NCBI GenBank assembly: GCA_020850755.1
Contig: JADZEB010000027.1
Location: 62,001 to 126,000 of the forward strand
Length of the DNA: 64,000 bases
Reading direction: 5' to 3'
DNA from: Alphaproteobacteria bacterium
GTDB taxonomy: Bacteria; Pseudomonadota; Alphaproteobacteria; Acetobacterales; Acetobacteraceae
The translations under genes were made by a program, and so were the position numbers. The notes under the pieces were generated by a model, which was not told where the DNA came from, ran no database searches, and saw only the letters and a program-made list of their open reading frames with translations. Shown piece by piece: positions 35,980 through 44,078 of this stretch (its first letter is position 1; every line of letters begins with the position of its first letter).

Positions 35980-37402
35980 GCCGGAGCCGTCCGGACACGA
36001 GCCGGCGGCGCGCCCGAGCCGCGGGACGGTGCAGCGCCGGCGCGCGTTGACCCTCGGCGCGGGTGCCGCCGGTGCCGGGCTTGGCGCCTGGCTCTGGCCC
36101 CCCAGCACCGAGACCGAGCCGGGGGCGAGCGCGCCCAAGCTGCGCCATGCCGGGCGCAGCGGCTGGGAGGCGCTGGCCGCGCTCGCGCTCGAACCGATCC
36201 GCGCCGGGCTCGCCGAACCGGCGCCCTCGCCCTTCCGCCTGCTGCAAAGCTGGGAGACGCTCTCGCCCCTGGTCGGGCGCCAGTTCGATCGCGTCCAGGC
36301 GCAGGCGGCCTTCGTCTACGACAATGCGCTGGCCGGCATGGCATTGCTGCATGCGGGCGAGAGCGAGGGCGCGCGGCGCATCGGGATGGCGCTGCTGCTC
36401 TGCCAGGAGCAGGACCGCCACTATACGGATGGCCGTCTGCGCAACGCCTATCGCACGGGGCCGGTCTATGCCGATGCGCCGGCCTCGGCCGCGCTGCCGG
36501 GCTGGTGGGACGAGGCATCGCGCTCCTGGCGCGAGGATGGCTACCATGCCGGCACCTCGGCCGGGGTGATGGGCTGGGCGATGCTGCTCTGGCTCGCCTT
36601 GTTCGAGGCGACGCGCGAGGCCGAGTTCCGCGTCGCCGCCCTGCGCGCCGCGATGTGGATCGAGCAGGCCTGCGCCGATGCGCGCGGCCCGGGCGGCTAT
36701 CGCGGCGGGGTGATCGGGCACGAGCCCGAGCCGGCCAGGCTGTCCTGGAAATCGACCGAGCACAATATCGACATCGCCGCCGCCTTCGCCCGCCTTGCCG
36801 CCGCGACCGGCGATCGCGCCTGGCAGCGCCGCGCGGCGCGCGCGCGCGGCTTCGTCGCGGCGATGTGGCGGCCCGAGCAGGGCCGCTTCCTGGTCGGCAC
36901 CCTGCCCGACGGCGTCTCGCCCAACCGCCATGTCTCGGCGCTCGACGTGCAGCTCTGGCCGAGCCTGCTCGACCCGCAGATGCGCGCCTGGCGCCGCGCG
37001 ATCGACTTCGCGCTGACCACGCACGGCCTGCCGCGCGAGGCGCCGCGCGCCGCCCTGCGCGGCCTCGACTTCGACACCGACCGCGACGGCATCTGGAGCG
37101 AAGGCACGGCCCAGGCGATGCTGGCCCTGCGCCAGACCGGCCATCCGGACGACCTCGTGCTGGCGGCGCGGCTTGCCGGCACGCTGCTTTCCTACCGCAC
37201 GCGGGCCAACCGCTTCCGCGCCACCGATGTCGATCTGCTCAGCACCGGGCAGGCGACGGGACTGGTGCGGGGCGAGGCCGATTTCCGCTATCCGCGCCGC
37301 GGCCACCTCGCCGTCAACGCCTGGGTGGCGCTGGCGGCGCTGAACGCCAATCCCTTCGCGCCGGTCCCTCGCCTGCCGCGCGGGCGGCTCGACGCGATCT
37401 AG
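35945..37402 (+). CDS. Hypothetical, possibly Tat-exported, alpha-helical protein
   Basis: 485 aa from the ATG at 35945, which overlaps the GGT gene. A twin-arginine-like leader (QRRRALTLGAGAAGAGLGAWLW, read in two parts around residue 30) suggests export. A GTG at 36029 just before QRRR is an alternative start. The remainder is Trp- and Arg-rich helical sequence with conserved-looking stretches WKSTEHNIDIAAAF, DVQLWPSLLD and WSEGTAQAMLAL. This resembles (alpha/alpha)6-barrel folds of carbohydrate-acting enzymes. No family can be named with certainty. Confidence 0.7.
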   Translation: MHAGPAPPSAGEPEPSGHEPAARPSRGTVQRRRALTLGAGAAGAGLGAWLWPPSTETEPGASAPKLRHAGRSGWEALAALALEPIRAGLAEPAPSPFRLLQSWETLSPLVGRQFDRVQAQAAFVYDNALAGMALLHAGESEGARRIGMALLLCQEQDRHYTDGRLRNAYRTGPVYADAPASAALPGWWDEASRSWREDGYHAGTSAGVMGWAMLLWLALFEATREAEFRVAALRAAMWIEQACADARGPGGYRGGVIGHEPEPARLSWKSTEHNIDIAAAFARLAAATGDRAWQRRAARARGFVAAMWRPEQGRFLVGTLPDGVSPNRHVSALDVQLWPSLLDPQMRAWRRAIDFALTTHGLPREAPRAALRGLDFDTDRDGIWSEGTAQAMLALRQTGHPDDLVLAARLAGTLLSYRTRANRFRATDVDLLSTGQATGLVRGEADFRYPRRGHLAVNAWVALAALNANPFAPVPRLPRGRLDAI

Positions 37403-37521
37403 CCGCGCACCCGGCCGCCGGCCGGCCCGGCACACGCGCCCCGGCACACGCGCCCGGCGCCTTAACCGCTTGTTGTCATCCCGCATGCTATCGCGCCCAC
37501 CACAGCGGAAGGCGCGCGCCC

Positions 37522-38352
37522 ATGATCCCGAGCGAGTCGAGCCTGGTGCCTGAGCTTGCGATCGCGCGCGATGCCGCGCGCCGCGCCTCGCCTTGGCGCC
37601 TCGGGGCGCGCCCGCTGCCGCGCATCGCGCGCGCGCTCCTGTCGGCGCGGCACTGGCGCGGCGCGGTCGAAGCGTTGCGCGTCTATCGCGCGCCGCTGCC
37701 CGCGCTCCTGCGCTACCTGTCCGGGCGCGGCGCCTATCCGGCGGCGATCGGCCTGCGCACGCCTACGGGCCCGGCCGAGGCCACGCTCCACACCCATGCC
37801 GACATGCTGACGCTGCACGAGGTGTTCTGCCGGCGGGACTATGCCATGCCGGGCGATGTGCAGAGCGTGCTCGACTGGGGCGCCAATATCGGCATCACCG
37901 CGCTGCATGCGCTGACGCGCAACCGGGCCGCGCGCGTGATCGCCTACGAGCCCCTGCCGCGCAATGCCGCGCGGCTCCGACGCCAGCTTGCGCCCCATGC
38001 CGGGCGCTGGCGGCTGCACCAGGCGGCGATCGGGTTTGCCGACGGCCAGGCGCAGTTCGGCGCCGAGCCCACCGGGCGCTATGGCGGGCTCGGCCGCACC
38101 GACCTGCCCGAGCGCATCGCCGTGCCGGTGCGCGCGGCCAACGCCGCTCTGGCCGAGGCGCTGGCCGAATTCGGCGGCAGCCTCGATCTCCTCAAGATCG
38201 ACATCGAGGGAATGGAGGCGCCGATCCTGCGCGCGCTCGACCCCGCGCTGCTTGCCCGCGTGCGCCTGATCGTGGCGGAAACAAAGGCGATCGTGCCGCT
38301 GGCGGGCTTCGCGCCCGAGCGTGCCGGCAGCGTCGTGCGCTACCGGCACTGA
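37522..38352 (+). CDS. FkbM family methyltransferase
   Basis: 276 aa. SAM-binding motif VLDWGANIGITALHAL (about 118-133), YEPLPRNAARL after it, and the FkbM hallmark LLKIDIEGMEAPILRAL (about 226-242). FkbM enzymes O-methylate sugars, polyketides or glycans. The first 80 residues are an Arg/Ala-rich helical region outside the domain. The gene precedes the CoA-transferase operon by 113 bp without an obvious functional link. Confidence 0.88.
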   Translation: MIPSESSLVPELAIARDAARRASPWRLGARPLPRIARALLSARHWRGAVEALRVYRAPLPALLRYLSGRGAYPAAIGLRTPTGPAEATLHTHADMLTLHEVFCRRDYAMPGDVQSVLDWGANIGITALHALTRNRAARVIAYEPLPRNAARLRRQLAPHAGRWRLHQAAIGFADGQAQFGAEPTGRYGGLGRTDLPERIAVPVRAANAALAEALAEFGGSLDLLKIDIEGMEAPILRALDPALLARVRLIVAETKAIVPLAGFAPERAGSVVRYRH

Positions 38353-38465
38353 ACGCGGCGCAGCACACCGTCCCTCGCCCCGGCCTTCCGTCGGGCGCCA
38401 CTCTGGCCTTCGCCACCCGTCCGGTGTATCACGGACCCCTCGGTTCCGCGCCGGAAGGGCCCGTG

Positions 38466-39284
38466 ATGAGCAGTGACTTCGCGCTGGTTTCGGTGGACGA
38501 GCTTGTTGCCCGCATCCCCGACGGGGCGGTGCTGGCCATGCCGCCCGACTATTCGCTGTCCCCGGCCGCGGCCGTGCGCGCGCTGATCCGGCGCGGCGCC
38601 GCCAGGCTCTCGCTGCTCGGCGTGCCGATCTCGGGCTATTGCGCCGACCTGCTGATCGGCGCGGGCGCGGTGGGCGCGATCACCACTTCGGCCGTCTCGC
38701 TCGGCGAATATGGGCTCGCGCCACGCTTCACCGCCGCGGTCAAGGCGGGCACGATCAAGGTGGACGACGCCACGTGCCCGTGCGTGCACACCGCCCTCCA
38801 GGCGGCCGAGAAGGGCGTGCCCTTCATGCCGCTGCGCGGCGTGATCGGTTCGGACCTGCTCAGGCACCGGCCGGACTGGAAGGTGGTGGACAACCCCTTC
38901 GGCAATGACGATCCGATCCTGCTCGTGCCCGCGATCAGCCCCGACTATGCGCTGTTCCACGCGCCGATGGTCGATCGCGCCGGCAATGTCTGGGTCGGGC
39001 GGCGGCGCGAGGTGGCAACGCTTGCCCATGCCGCGCGCACCGTGCTTGTCACCGCCGAGCGTCTCTACGACGGCACCATGCTGGAGGATGAGCGCCTCGC
39101 CCCCGGCTGCATCGGCGCGGTTTACATCAACGCCGCCGCGCTGGCGCCGAAGGGCGCTTGGCCCTTGGGCTGCCTCGATCTCTACGATCCGGACGAGGCG
39201 CATCTGGCTCTCTACGCCCGCGCCGCGCGCGACGAGACCGGGTTCCGAGGCTATCTCGACGCCCATGTGCTCGGCGCGGCCTGA
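38466..39284 (+). CDS. CoA-transferase subunit A (glutaconate CoA-transferase/CatI-like)
   Basis: 272 aa. Class I CoA-transferase alpha subunit: AMPPDYSLSPAAAVRALIRR, PFMPLRGVIGSDLL and NDDPILLVPAISPDYALFHA with DRAGNVWVG are typical of GctA/CatI relatives. It forms a heterodimer with the beta subunit encoded 15 bp downstream to move CoA between acids. Followed by a CaiB/BaiF CoA-transferase, so the operon activates some carboxylic acid; which acid cannot be read. Confidence 0.87.
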   Translation: MSSDFALVSVDELVARIPDGAVLAMPPDYSLSPAAAVRALIRRGAARLSLLGVPISGYCADLLIGAGAVGAITTSAVSLGEYGLAPRFTAAVKAGTIKVDDATCPCVHTALQAAEKGVPFMPLRGVIGSDLLRHRPDWKVVDNPFGNDDPILLVPAISPDYALFHAPMVDRAGNVWVGRRREVATLAHAARTVLVTAERLYDGTMLEDERLAPGCIGAVYINAAALAPKGAWPLGCLDLYDPDEAHLALYARAARDETGFRGYLDAHVLGAA

Positions 39285-39299
39285 GGCGGAGGCAGCGCC

Positions 39300-40064
39300 A
39301 TGAGCGATCCCGCCGGCCAGCCCATCGCGCCCGAGGAAAGGCTGATCGCCGCCATCGCCGCGCTGATCGCCGAGCCCTGCGACCATCCGGTGCGGCACGC
39401 GGCGGTGGGCGCGGCCTCGCCCATCCCGGCGGCGGCCTGCATGCTGCGCCAGCATGAAGGCCACGCGATGCGCCTCTCGCTCCTGCAGTCGCGCCGCGCC
39501 AACCCCTTCACCGAAGGCGGGCGCGAGCTGTTCGACTTGGCCGGGCAGGGCCGCATCGACCTGTTCTTCCTGGGCGGCGGGCAGATCGACGGAGCGGCCA
39601 ACATCAACCTCGTCGGCACCGGCACCTACCCGCAGGTGGAGGCGCGCTTCCCCGGCTCCTTCGGCTCGGCCTACATGTATTTCGCCGTGCCGCGCACCAT
39701 CCTGTTCCGCGAGGAGCATTCGCGCCGCGTGCTGGTGGAGAAGGTCGATTTCATCTCGGCCCCCGGCACCTCGCCCGCCAATGTCTGGCGCCGCGGCACG
39801 CCGCAGGCGCTGGTCACCGGGCGCTGCGTGTTCGATTTCGTCGCTTCCCGCGCGCGCTTCGTGCTGCGCAGCCTCCATCCCGGCGTGAGCGCGGCCGATA
39901 TCGTGCGCGAAACGGGCTTCGGATTCGACATCCCCGCCGATGTGCCCGTCACGCCCGAGCCCACGCCGGCCCAGCTTGCGCTTCTGCGCGGGCCGGTCCG
40001 CGCGGCGATGGAGGTCAACTATCCCGATTTCTGCGGCCGCGTCTGGGGCCGCAGGGCAGCCTGA
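39300..40064 (+). CDS. CoA-transferase subunit B (GctB/CatJ-like)
   Basis: 254 aa beta subunit. Family stretches: DLFFLGGGQIDGAANINLVG and GSAYMYFAVPRTILF, then TGRCVFDF and the C-terminal TGFGFDIPADVPVTPEPTP. Beta subunits usually carry the catalytic Glu in an ENG motif or, in this branch, near the GGGQIDGAAN loop; no ENG is evident, so the active-site assignment is open. 15 bp after subunit A and 22 bp before the CaiB gene: one operon. Confidence 0.86.
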   Translation: MSDPAGQPIAPEERLIAAIAALIAEPCDHPVRHAAVGAASPIPAAACMLRQHEGHAMRLSLLQSRRANPFTEGGRELFDLAGQGRIDLFFLGGGQIDGAANINLVGTGTYPQVEARFPGSFGSAYMYFAVPRTILFREEHSRRVLVEKVDFISAPGTSPANVWRRGTPQALVTGRCVFDFVASRARFVLRSLHPGVSAADIVRETGFGFDIPADVPVTPEPTPAQLALLRGPVRAAMEVNYPDFCGRVWGRRAA

Positions 40065-40086
40065 ACCGAGAGAACCGAGGAACCCG

Positions 40087-41307
40087 ATGTCCGAGCAGAA
40101 GTCCGGCGCCCTTGCCGGCCTCAAGGTGATCGACCTCACCCGCGTGCTGGGTGGGCCCTACTGCACCATGATCCTGTCCGACCACGGCGCGGACGTGATC
40201 AAGATCGAGCCGCCCGCCGGCGACGAGGTGCGCGACTGGGGCCCGCCCTTCAACGGGCCGGATGCGAGCTACTTCATCGGCGTCAACCGCAACAAGCGCT
40301 CGCTCGGCCTCGACCTCGCCAAGCCCGAGGGCAAGGCGGTGCTGTTGCGCCTGCTCGAAGGCGCCGACGTGCTGATCGAGAATTTCAAACCCGGCAGCAT
40401 GGAGCGCTGGGGCCTGGGCTACGAGGCGGTGCTGCGCCCGCGCTTCCCGCGCCTGATCCATTGCCGCATCTCGGGCTTCGGCGAGGACGGGCCGCTTGGC
40501 GGCTTCCCCGGCTATGACGCGATCGTGCAGGCGATGGTCGGGCTGATGAGCGTGAACGGCACCGGCGAGACCGCGCAGGGCGGCACCGGCCCCTTGCGGC
40601 TCGGCACGCCGATCGTCGATCTCGCCACCGGCCTCTACTCCTCGATCGCGATCCTGATGGCGTTGCAGGAGCGCGCGCGCTCGGACCTGGGCCAGTATCT
40701 CGACATGACCCTGCATGATTGCGGCATGGCGCTCCTGCATCCGCACGCGGCCAACTTCTTTCTCAATGGCAAGCGGCCCAAGGCCACCGGCAACCCGCAT
40801 CCCAACATCTCGCCCTACGACAAGTTCCGCACGCGCACGGGCGAGATCTTCTTGGGCGTCGGCAACGATGCGACCTTCCGCAAGTTCTGCGCCGCGATCG
40901 GCAAGCCGCACCTCGCCGACGATGCGCGCTTCCGCACCAATGCCGATCGCGTCACCAACCGCCCCGCCCTGACGGTCGAGATCGAGCAGGCGCTCGAGGA
41001 TGTGGACGGCAACGAGTTCTGCCAGCGGCTGCTGGCGGGCGGGCTGCCGGCCGGCCCGGTGCTGCCGGTGGACGAGGTGATGGAGCAGCCGCACACCGCC
41101 CATCGCGACATGGACTGGCGCAAGGACTGGTTCCGCGGCCTCGGCACGCCGATCAAGCTCAAGCGCACGCCGGGCGGGCTCAGGCGCACCCCGCCGCGCT
41201 ATGCCGAGCACACGCACGAGGTGCTGGCCGAGCATGGTTTCACCGCCGAGGAGGTGGCGAAGCTGGAAGCGGCCGGCGTGGTGCTGACCAAGCGCCGCAA
41301 GGGCTGA
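40087..41307 (+). CDS. CaiB/BaiF family CoA-transferase
   Basis: 406-aa family III CoA-transferase. N-terminal GLKVIDLTRVLGGPYCTMIL and DHGADVIKIEPPAGDEVRDW are signatures; the catalytic Asp is expected in the DMTLHDCGMALL region (about 205). GLPAGPVLPVDEV near 320 is also typical. The interlocked-ring dimer transfers CoA from a donor acyl-CoA (for example succinyl-CoA) to a second acid. Third gene of the GctA-GctB-CaiB operon, an unusual pairing of two unrelated CoA-transferase classes. Confidence 0.93.
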   Translation: MSEQKSGALAGLKVIDLTRVLGGPYCTMILSDHGADVIKIEPPAGDEVRDWGPPFNGPDASYFIGVNRNKRSLGLDLAKPEGKAVLLRLLEGADVLIENFKPGSMERWGLGYEAVLRPRFPRLIHCRISGFGEDGPLGGFPGYDAIVQAMVGLMSVNGTGETAQGGTGPLRLGTPIVDLATGLYSSIAILMALQERARSDLGQYLDMTLHDCGMALLHPHAANFFLNGKRPKATGNPHPNISPYDKFRTRTGEIFLGVGNDATFRKFCAAIGKPHLADDARFRTNADRVTNRPALTVEIEQALEDVDGNEFCQRLLAGGLPAGPVLPVDEVMEQPHTAHRDMDWRKDWFRGLGTPIKLKRTPGGLRRTPPRYAEHTHEVLAEHGFTAEEVAKLEAAGVVLTKRRKG

Positions 41308-41325
41308 AGGGGCGCGGCGATGCCT

Positions 41326-42396
41326 TCAGCCGGCGGCCTGCGACGGCGGCCGGCCCTGCGGCGGGGTTTCGCCCGCGCCCGGTGATGCAGCCGGCTGATC
41401 GGCCGTCGCGGGGGCCGTCGCGGGAGCGCTGGCGCCATCCTGCGGTGCGACCGGCGGCTGTCCCGGCGCCCCGGCCGGCGCGGCGGCAAAGGCCCCCATG
41501 CTGAAGCCGGCATTCGCGCTTTCGCGCGTGCTGGTGTTGGCAGTGGGGCGCAGCCCGCCCACAAGCTGCGGGCCCTCCGCCTGCTTGGCCATTGCCTCCG
41601 CCTCCGCGCGCAGACGCGCATGGCTGCGATAGCTGAACGGAACCATGCCGAGATAGACGAGACCCGCCGCCACCATCGCGCCCCAGGGCTCGCTCATCAG
41701 GAAGGTGGCGAACACCACCACGCCGAGGAAGCCGGGCAGCACCCATTCCTCGGGCACCTTGAAGTTCTTGAAGCTGTAGGTCGGCAGCGTGCTGACCATC
41801 AGCGAGGCAACGCCGAGCAGCGCGACGCCGTTGGTGATCGGGTGGCGCAGCGCCTCGGACAGGGCGGGCGCGCCCCATTCGCGCGCCTGGAAGCTTGCCA
41901 CCATCGGCAACAGGCACAAGGCGGCGCCGGCCGGGGCCGGCACGCCCTGGAAGAAATTGTAGGCGTAGCTCGGGCGCGGCGTGCCGTCGATCGCGGCGTT
42001 GAAGCGCGCAAGGCGCAGCGCGGCGCACACCGCATAGACCATGCACAGCGCCCAGCCGATGCCGCCCGCCCCGCTCATGGTCCAGAGGAACAGGATCAAG
42101 GCCGGCGCCACACCGAAGCAGAGGAAGTCGGACAGGCTGTCGAACTCGGCGCCGAAGCGGCTGGTGCCCTTCAACAGCCGCGCGAGCCGCCCGTCCAGCC
42201 CGTCGATCAGCGCCGCGACCGCCACCGCGATCACCGCGGCCGACCAGCGCCCCTCGAAGGCGAAGCGTATGCCGGTCAGCCCGACGCACAGCCCCACCAG
42301 GGTCATCAGGTTCGGGATCAGCCGGTTGAAGGACAGGCCGCGGAAGCGCGGCCGGGTGCGGCGGATCAGGCGGCGGCGCAGCGGGCGGACGCGCAT
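41326..42396 (-). CDS. pssA: CDP-diacylglycerol--serine O-phosphatidyltransferase
   Basis: A 356-aa inner-membrane enzyme making phosphatidylserine. CDP-alcohol phosphotransferase motif: DGLDGRLARLLKGTSRFGAE followed by FDSLSD, matching D-G-x2-A-R-x8-G-x3-D-x3-D. About eight hydrophobic segments. A Pro/Ala-rich C-terminal tail of roughly 80-100 residues exceeds the usual family length. Encoded 25 bp after psd, the partner that decarboxylates its product to phosphatidylethanolamine. Convergent with the CaiB gene. Confidence 0.95.
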   Translation of the reverse strand: MRVRPLRRRLIRRTRPRFRGLSFNRLIPNLMTLVGLCVGLTGIRFAFEGRWSAAVIAVAVAALIDGLDGRLARLLKGTSRFGAEFDSLSDFLCFGVAPALILFLWTMSGAGGIGWALCMVYAVCAALRLARFNAAIDGTPRPSYAYNFFQGVPAPAGAALCLLPMVASFQAREWGAPALSEALRHPITNGVALLGVASLMVSTLPTYSFKNFKVPEEWVLPGFLGVVVFATFLMSEPWGAMVAAGLVYLGMVPFSYRSHARLRAEAEAMAKQAEGPQLVGGLRPTANTSTRESANAGFSMGAFAAAPAGAPGQPPVAPQDGASAPATAPATADQPAASPGAGETPPQGRPPSQAAG

Positions 42397-42421
42397 GGCG
42401 TGCTCCTTTCGCGCGGGACGT

Positions 42422-43300
42422 TCAGCCGGAGGCCGGCATGGCCGGCGGCGCGGCAGCGGGCGGCGCGGCAGCGGGCGGCGCGGCAGCGGGCGGCACGGCA
42501 GCGGGCGGCACGGCAGCGGGCGGCGCGGCAGCGGGCGGCGCGGCAGCGGGCGGCACGGCAGCGGGCGGCGCGGCAGCGGGCGGCGCGGCAGCGGGCGGCA
42601 CGGCCACGGGAGCGCGGATCGTGGCGCCGAGATCGGCGATCACCGTCTCGCCCCCGATCATAGTCTGGCCGGGCAGGACGAGCGGCTCCACGCCCTCGGG
42701 CAGGTAGATGTCGGTGCGGCTGCCGAATCGGATCATGCCGAAGCGCTCGCCCGCACGCAGCGCCTGCCCCTCGCGCACATCGCACAGGATGCGCCGCGCC
42801 ACCAGGCCCGCGATCTGCACCACCGCCACCGCGCGGCCATCGGGCAGGCGCATCAGGATGGCGTTGCGTTCATTCTCCTCGCTCGCCTTGTCGAAGGCGG
42901 CGTTGAAGAACCTGCCCGGCCGGTAGGCGATGCGCTCGACCGTGCCCTCGACCGGGGAGCGGTTCACGTGCACGTCCATCACCGACAGGAAGATCGAGAC
43001 GCGCATCCGCCCCGCGGGCCCCAGCCCAAGTTCGGGCGGCGGCACAGCCGCCCCCACCGAGACGATCTTGCCGTCGGCGGCGGCGAGCACAAGGTTCGGG
43101 CGGGCGGGCGGCACCCGCTCGGGGTCGCGGAAGAAGTAGATCACCCAGGCGGCGATGACCGCGCCCGCTATGCCGGCCTCGGTCGCGAGCAGGAACAGCA
43201 CCACCGTCACCGCCAGCGCGATGGCGATGAACGGCAACCCCGCGCGGTGCGGCAGGGGCAGGAACGAGCGCAGCGGATCGACAGGGGCAGGCGCGGGCAT
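42422..43300 (-). CDS. psd: Phosphatidylserine decarboxylase proenzyme with repeat tail
   Basis: 292 aa. Short bacterial Psd type with N-terminal membrane segments (about 20-55), [24 protein letters not shown], and the self-cleavage site Gly-Ser in [13 protein letters not shown], which generates the pyruvoyl group. After the normal end (about residue 235) there is a tail of repeated [10 protein letters not shown] units encoded by a 15-bp tandem repeat. Start 43300 ([10 protein letters not shown]) rather than the longer frame. Forms an operon with pssA. Confidence 0.95.
   Translation of the reverse strand: MPAPAPVDPLRSFLPLPHRAGLPFIAIALAVTVVLFLLATEAGIAGAVIAAWVIYFFRDPERVPPARPNLVLAAADGKIVSVGAAVPPPELGLGPAGRMRVSIFLSVMDVHVNRSPVEGTVERIAYRPGRFFNAAFDKASEENERNAILMRLPDGRAVAVVQIAGLVARRILCDVREGQALRAGERFGMIRFGSRTDIYLPEGVEPLVLPGQTMIGGETVIADLGATIRAPVAVPPAAAPPAAAPPAAVPPAAAPPAAAPPAAVPPAAVPPAAAPPAAAPPAAAPPAMPASG
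42447..42611 (-). repeat. 15-bp tandem repeat in the 3' end of psd
   Basis: Ten perfect or one-base-variant copies of GGCGCGGCAGCGGGC (plus-strand reading), then a degenerate eleventh. Units alternate GGCGCG and GGCACG, giving PPAAA or PPAAV in the protein. In-frame, so copy number changes would lengthen or shorten the Psd tail without a frameshift. Not CRISPR: there are no spacers. Confidence 0.9.
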
Positions 43301-43502
43301 GGATACCGATCGGGTGATGCGACGGAATTTGGATCGAGACGAGCCGATACAAGCCCGCCGGTTATAGGCGGTTAAGGGACCTCGCGCCAATCTTGGCCTT
43401 GGCCAGGAGCGGCCCTTGCGGGGATTTCCCAATGCTTGCCGTCACTTGCGGGCACCTTCCGGGCCAGAACGGGCGCCTTCCGGGCGAGAAGGGGAAGCGC
43501 TG

Positions 43503-44078
43503 ATGCACGCCCAGACCCTGCCCGAGCCTGCCTCCATCGCGGCGAGTCGCCCACCCGGCCTGGCCCAGGCGTTACCGGACTATCCGCGCGCGCCGCAGTC
43601 TGCCGCGGGGCTGGCGGGCGGCGCGGCGGGAGCCATGCCACCGCTCCGGCTCAGCGCGCGCGTGCGCGGCCGGCGCGTCCGGGCCCGCCTCGATCCCGAC
43701 GGCCGGCTGCGGCTGCATGCGATGCTCGCCCGCGCGCCGTTCACCGCCGAGAACCTCGCCGCGCGCCGCGGCGCGCTGGCGCTGTTCCTTCTCCTGCGTC
43801 GGCGCGCCGGCTGGAGCGGGCGGCTCGCACTTGCCCCCGACGCCACGCTGGAGCTGGCCGCGGAAGCAAGGCTGCCGGTGGCGCGGCCTGGCAGCGCGCT
43901 TCTGGTCGAGCTGGTGCGCTTCGCGCTCGCCGTGCGCCTGCTCGCCGGACTGATCGACGAGGGTCTGACCGATGAGGGTCGGCCGCTCAACCCGGGCCGG
44001 GAACTGCCAGAACCTGGCCGGGATAGATCAGGTTGGGGTTGCGGATCTGGGCGCGGTTCGCCTGGTAGATCTCGATGA
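43503..44078 (+). CDS. Hypothetical protein overlapping the LysM gene
   Basis: 191 aa, not recognised. A good SD (AAGGGGAAG) sits 6 bp before the ATG. Residues about 45-155 alternate in a way expected of a folded beta/alpha domain (LRLSARVRGRRVRARLDP, ALALFLLLRRRAGWSGRLAL). The last 30 residues (after GLTDEGRPL) are antisense to the 3' end of the convergent LysM gene and look unnatural. The true gene may be frame-disrupted near 43980, or the overlap may be genuine. Confidence 0.45.
   Translation: MHAQTLPEPASIAASRPPGLAQALPDYPRAPQSAAGLAGGAAGAMPPLRLSARVRGRRVRARLDPDGRLRLHAMLARAPFTAENLAARRGALALFLLLRRRAGWSGRLALAPDATLELAAEARLPVARPGSALLVELVRFALAVRLLAGLIDEGLTDEGRPLNPGRELPEPGRDRSGWGCGSGRGSPGRSR

Noticed and set aside
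42447..42611. CRISPR-like regular repeats
   Set aside because: The 15-bp units are contiguous with no spacers and encode an in-frame Psd tail; it is a coding minisatellite.
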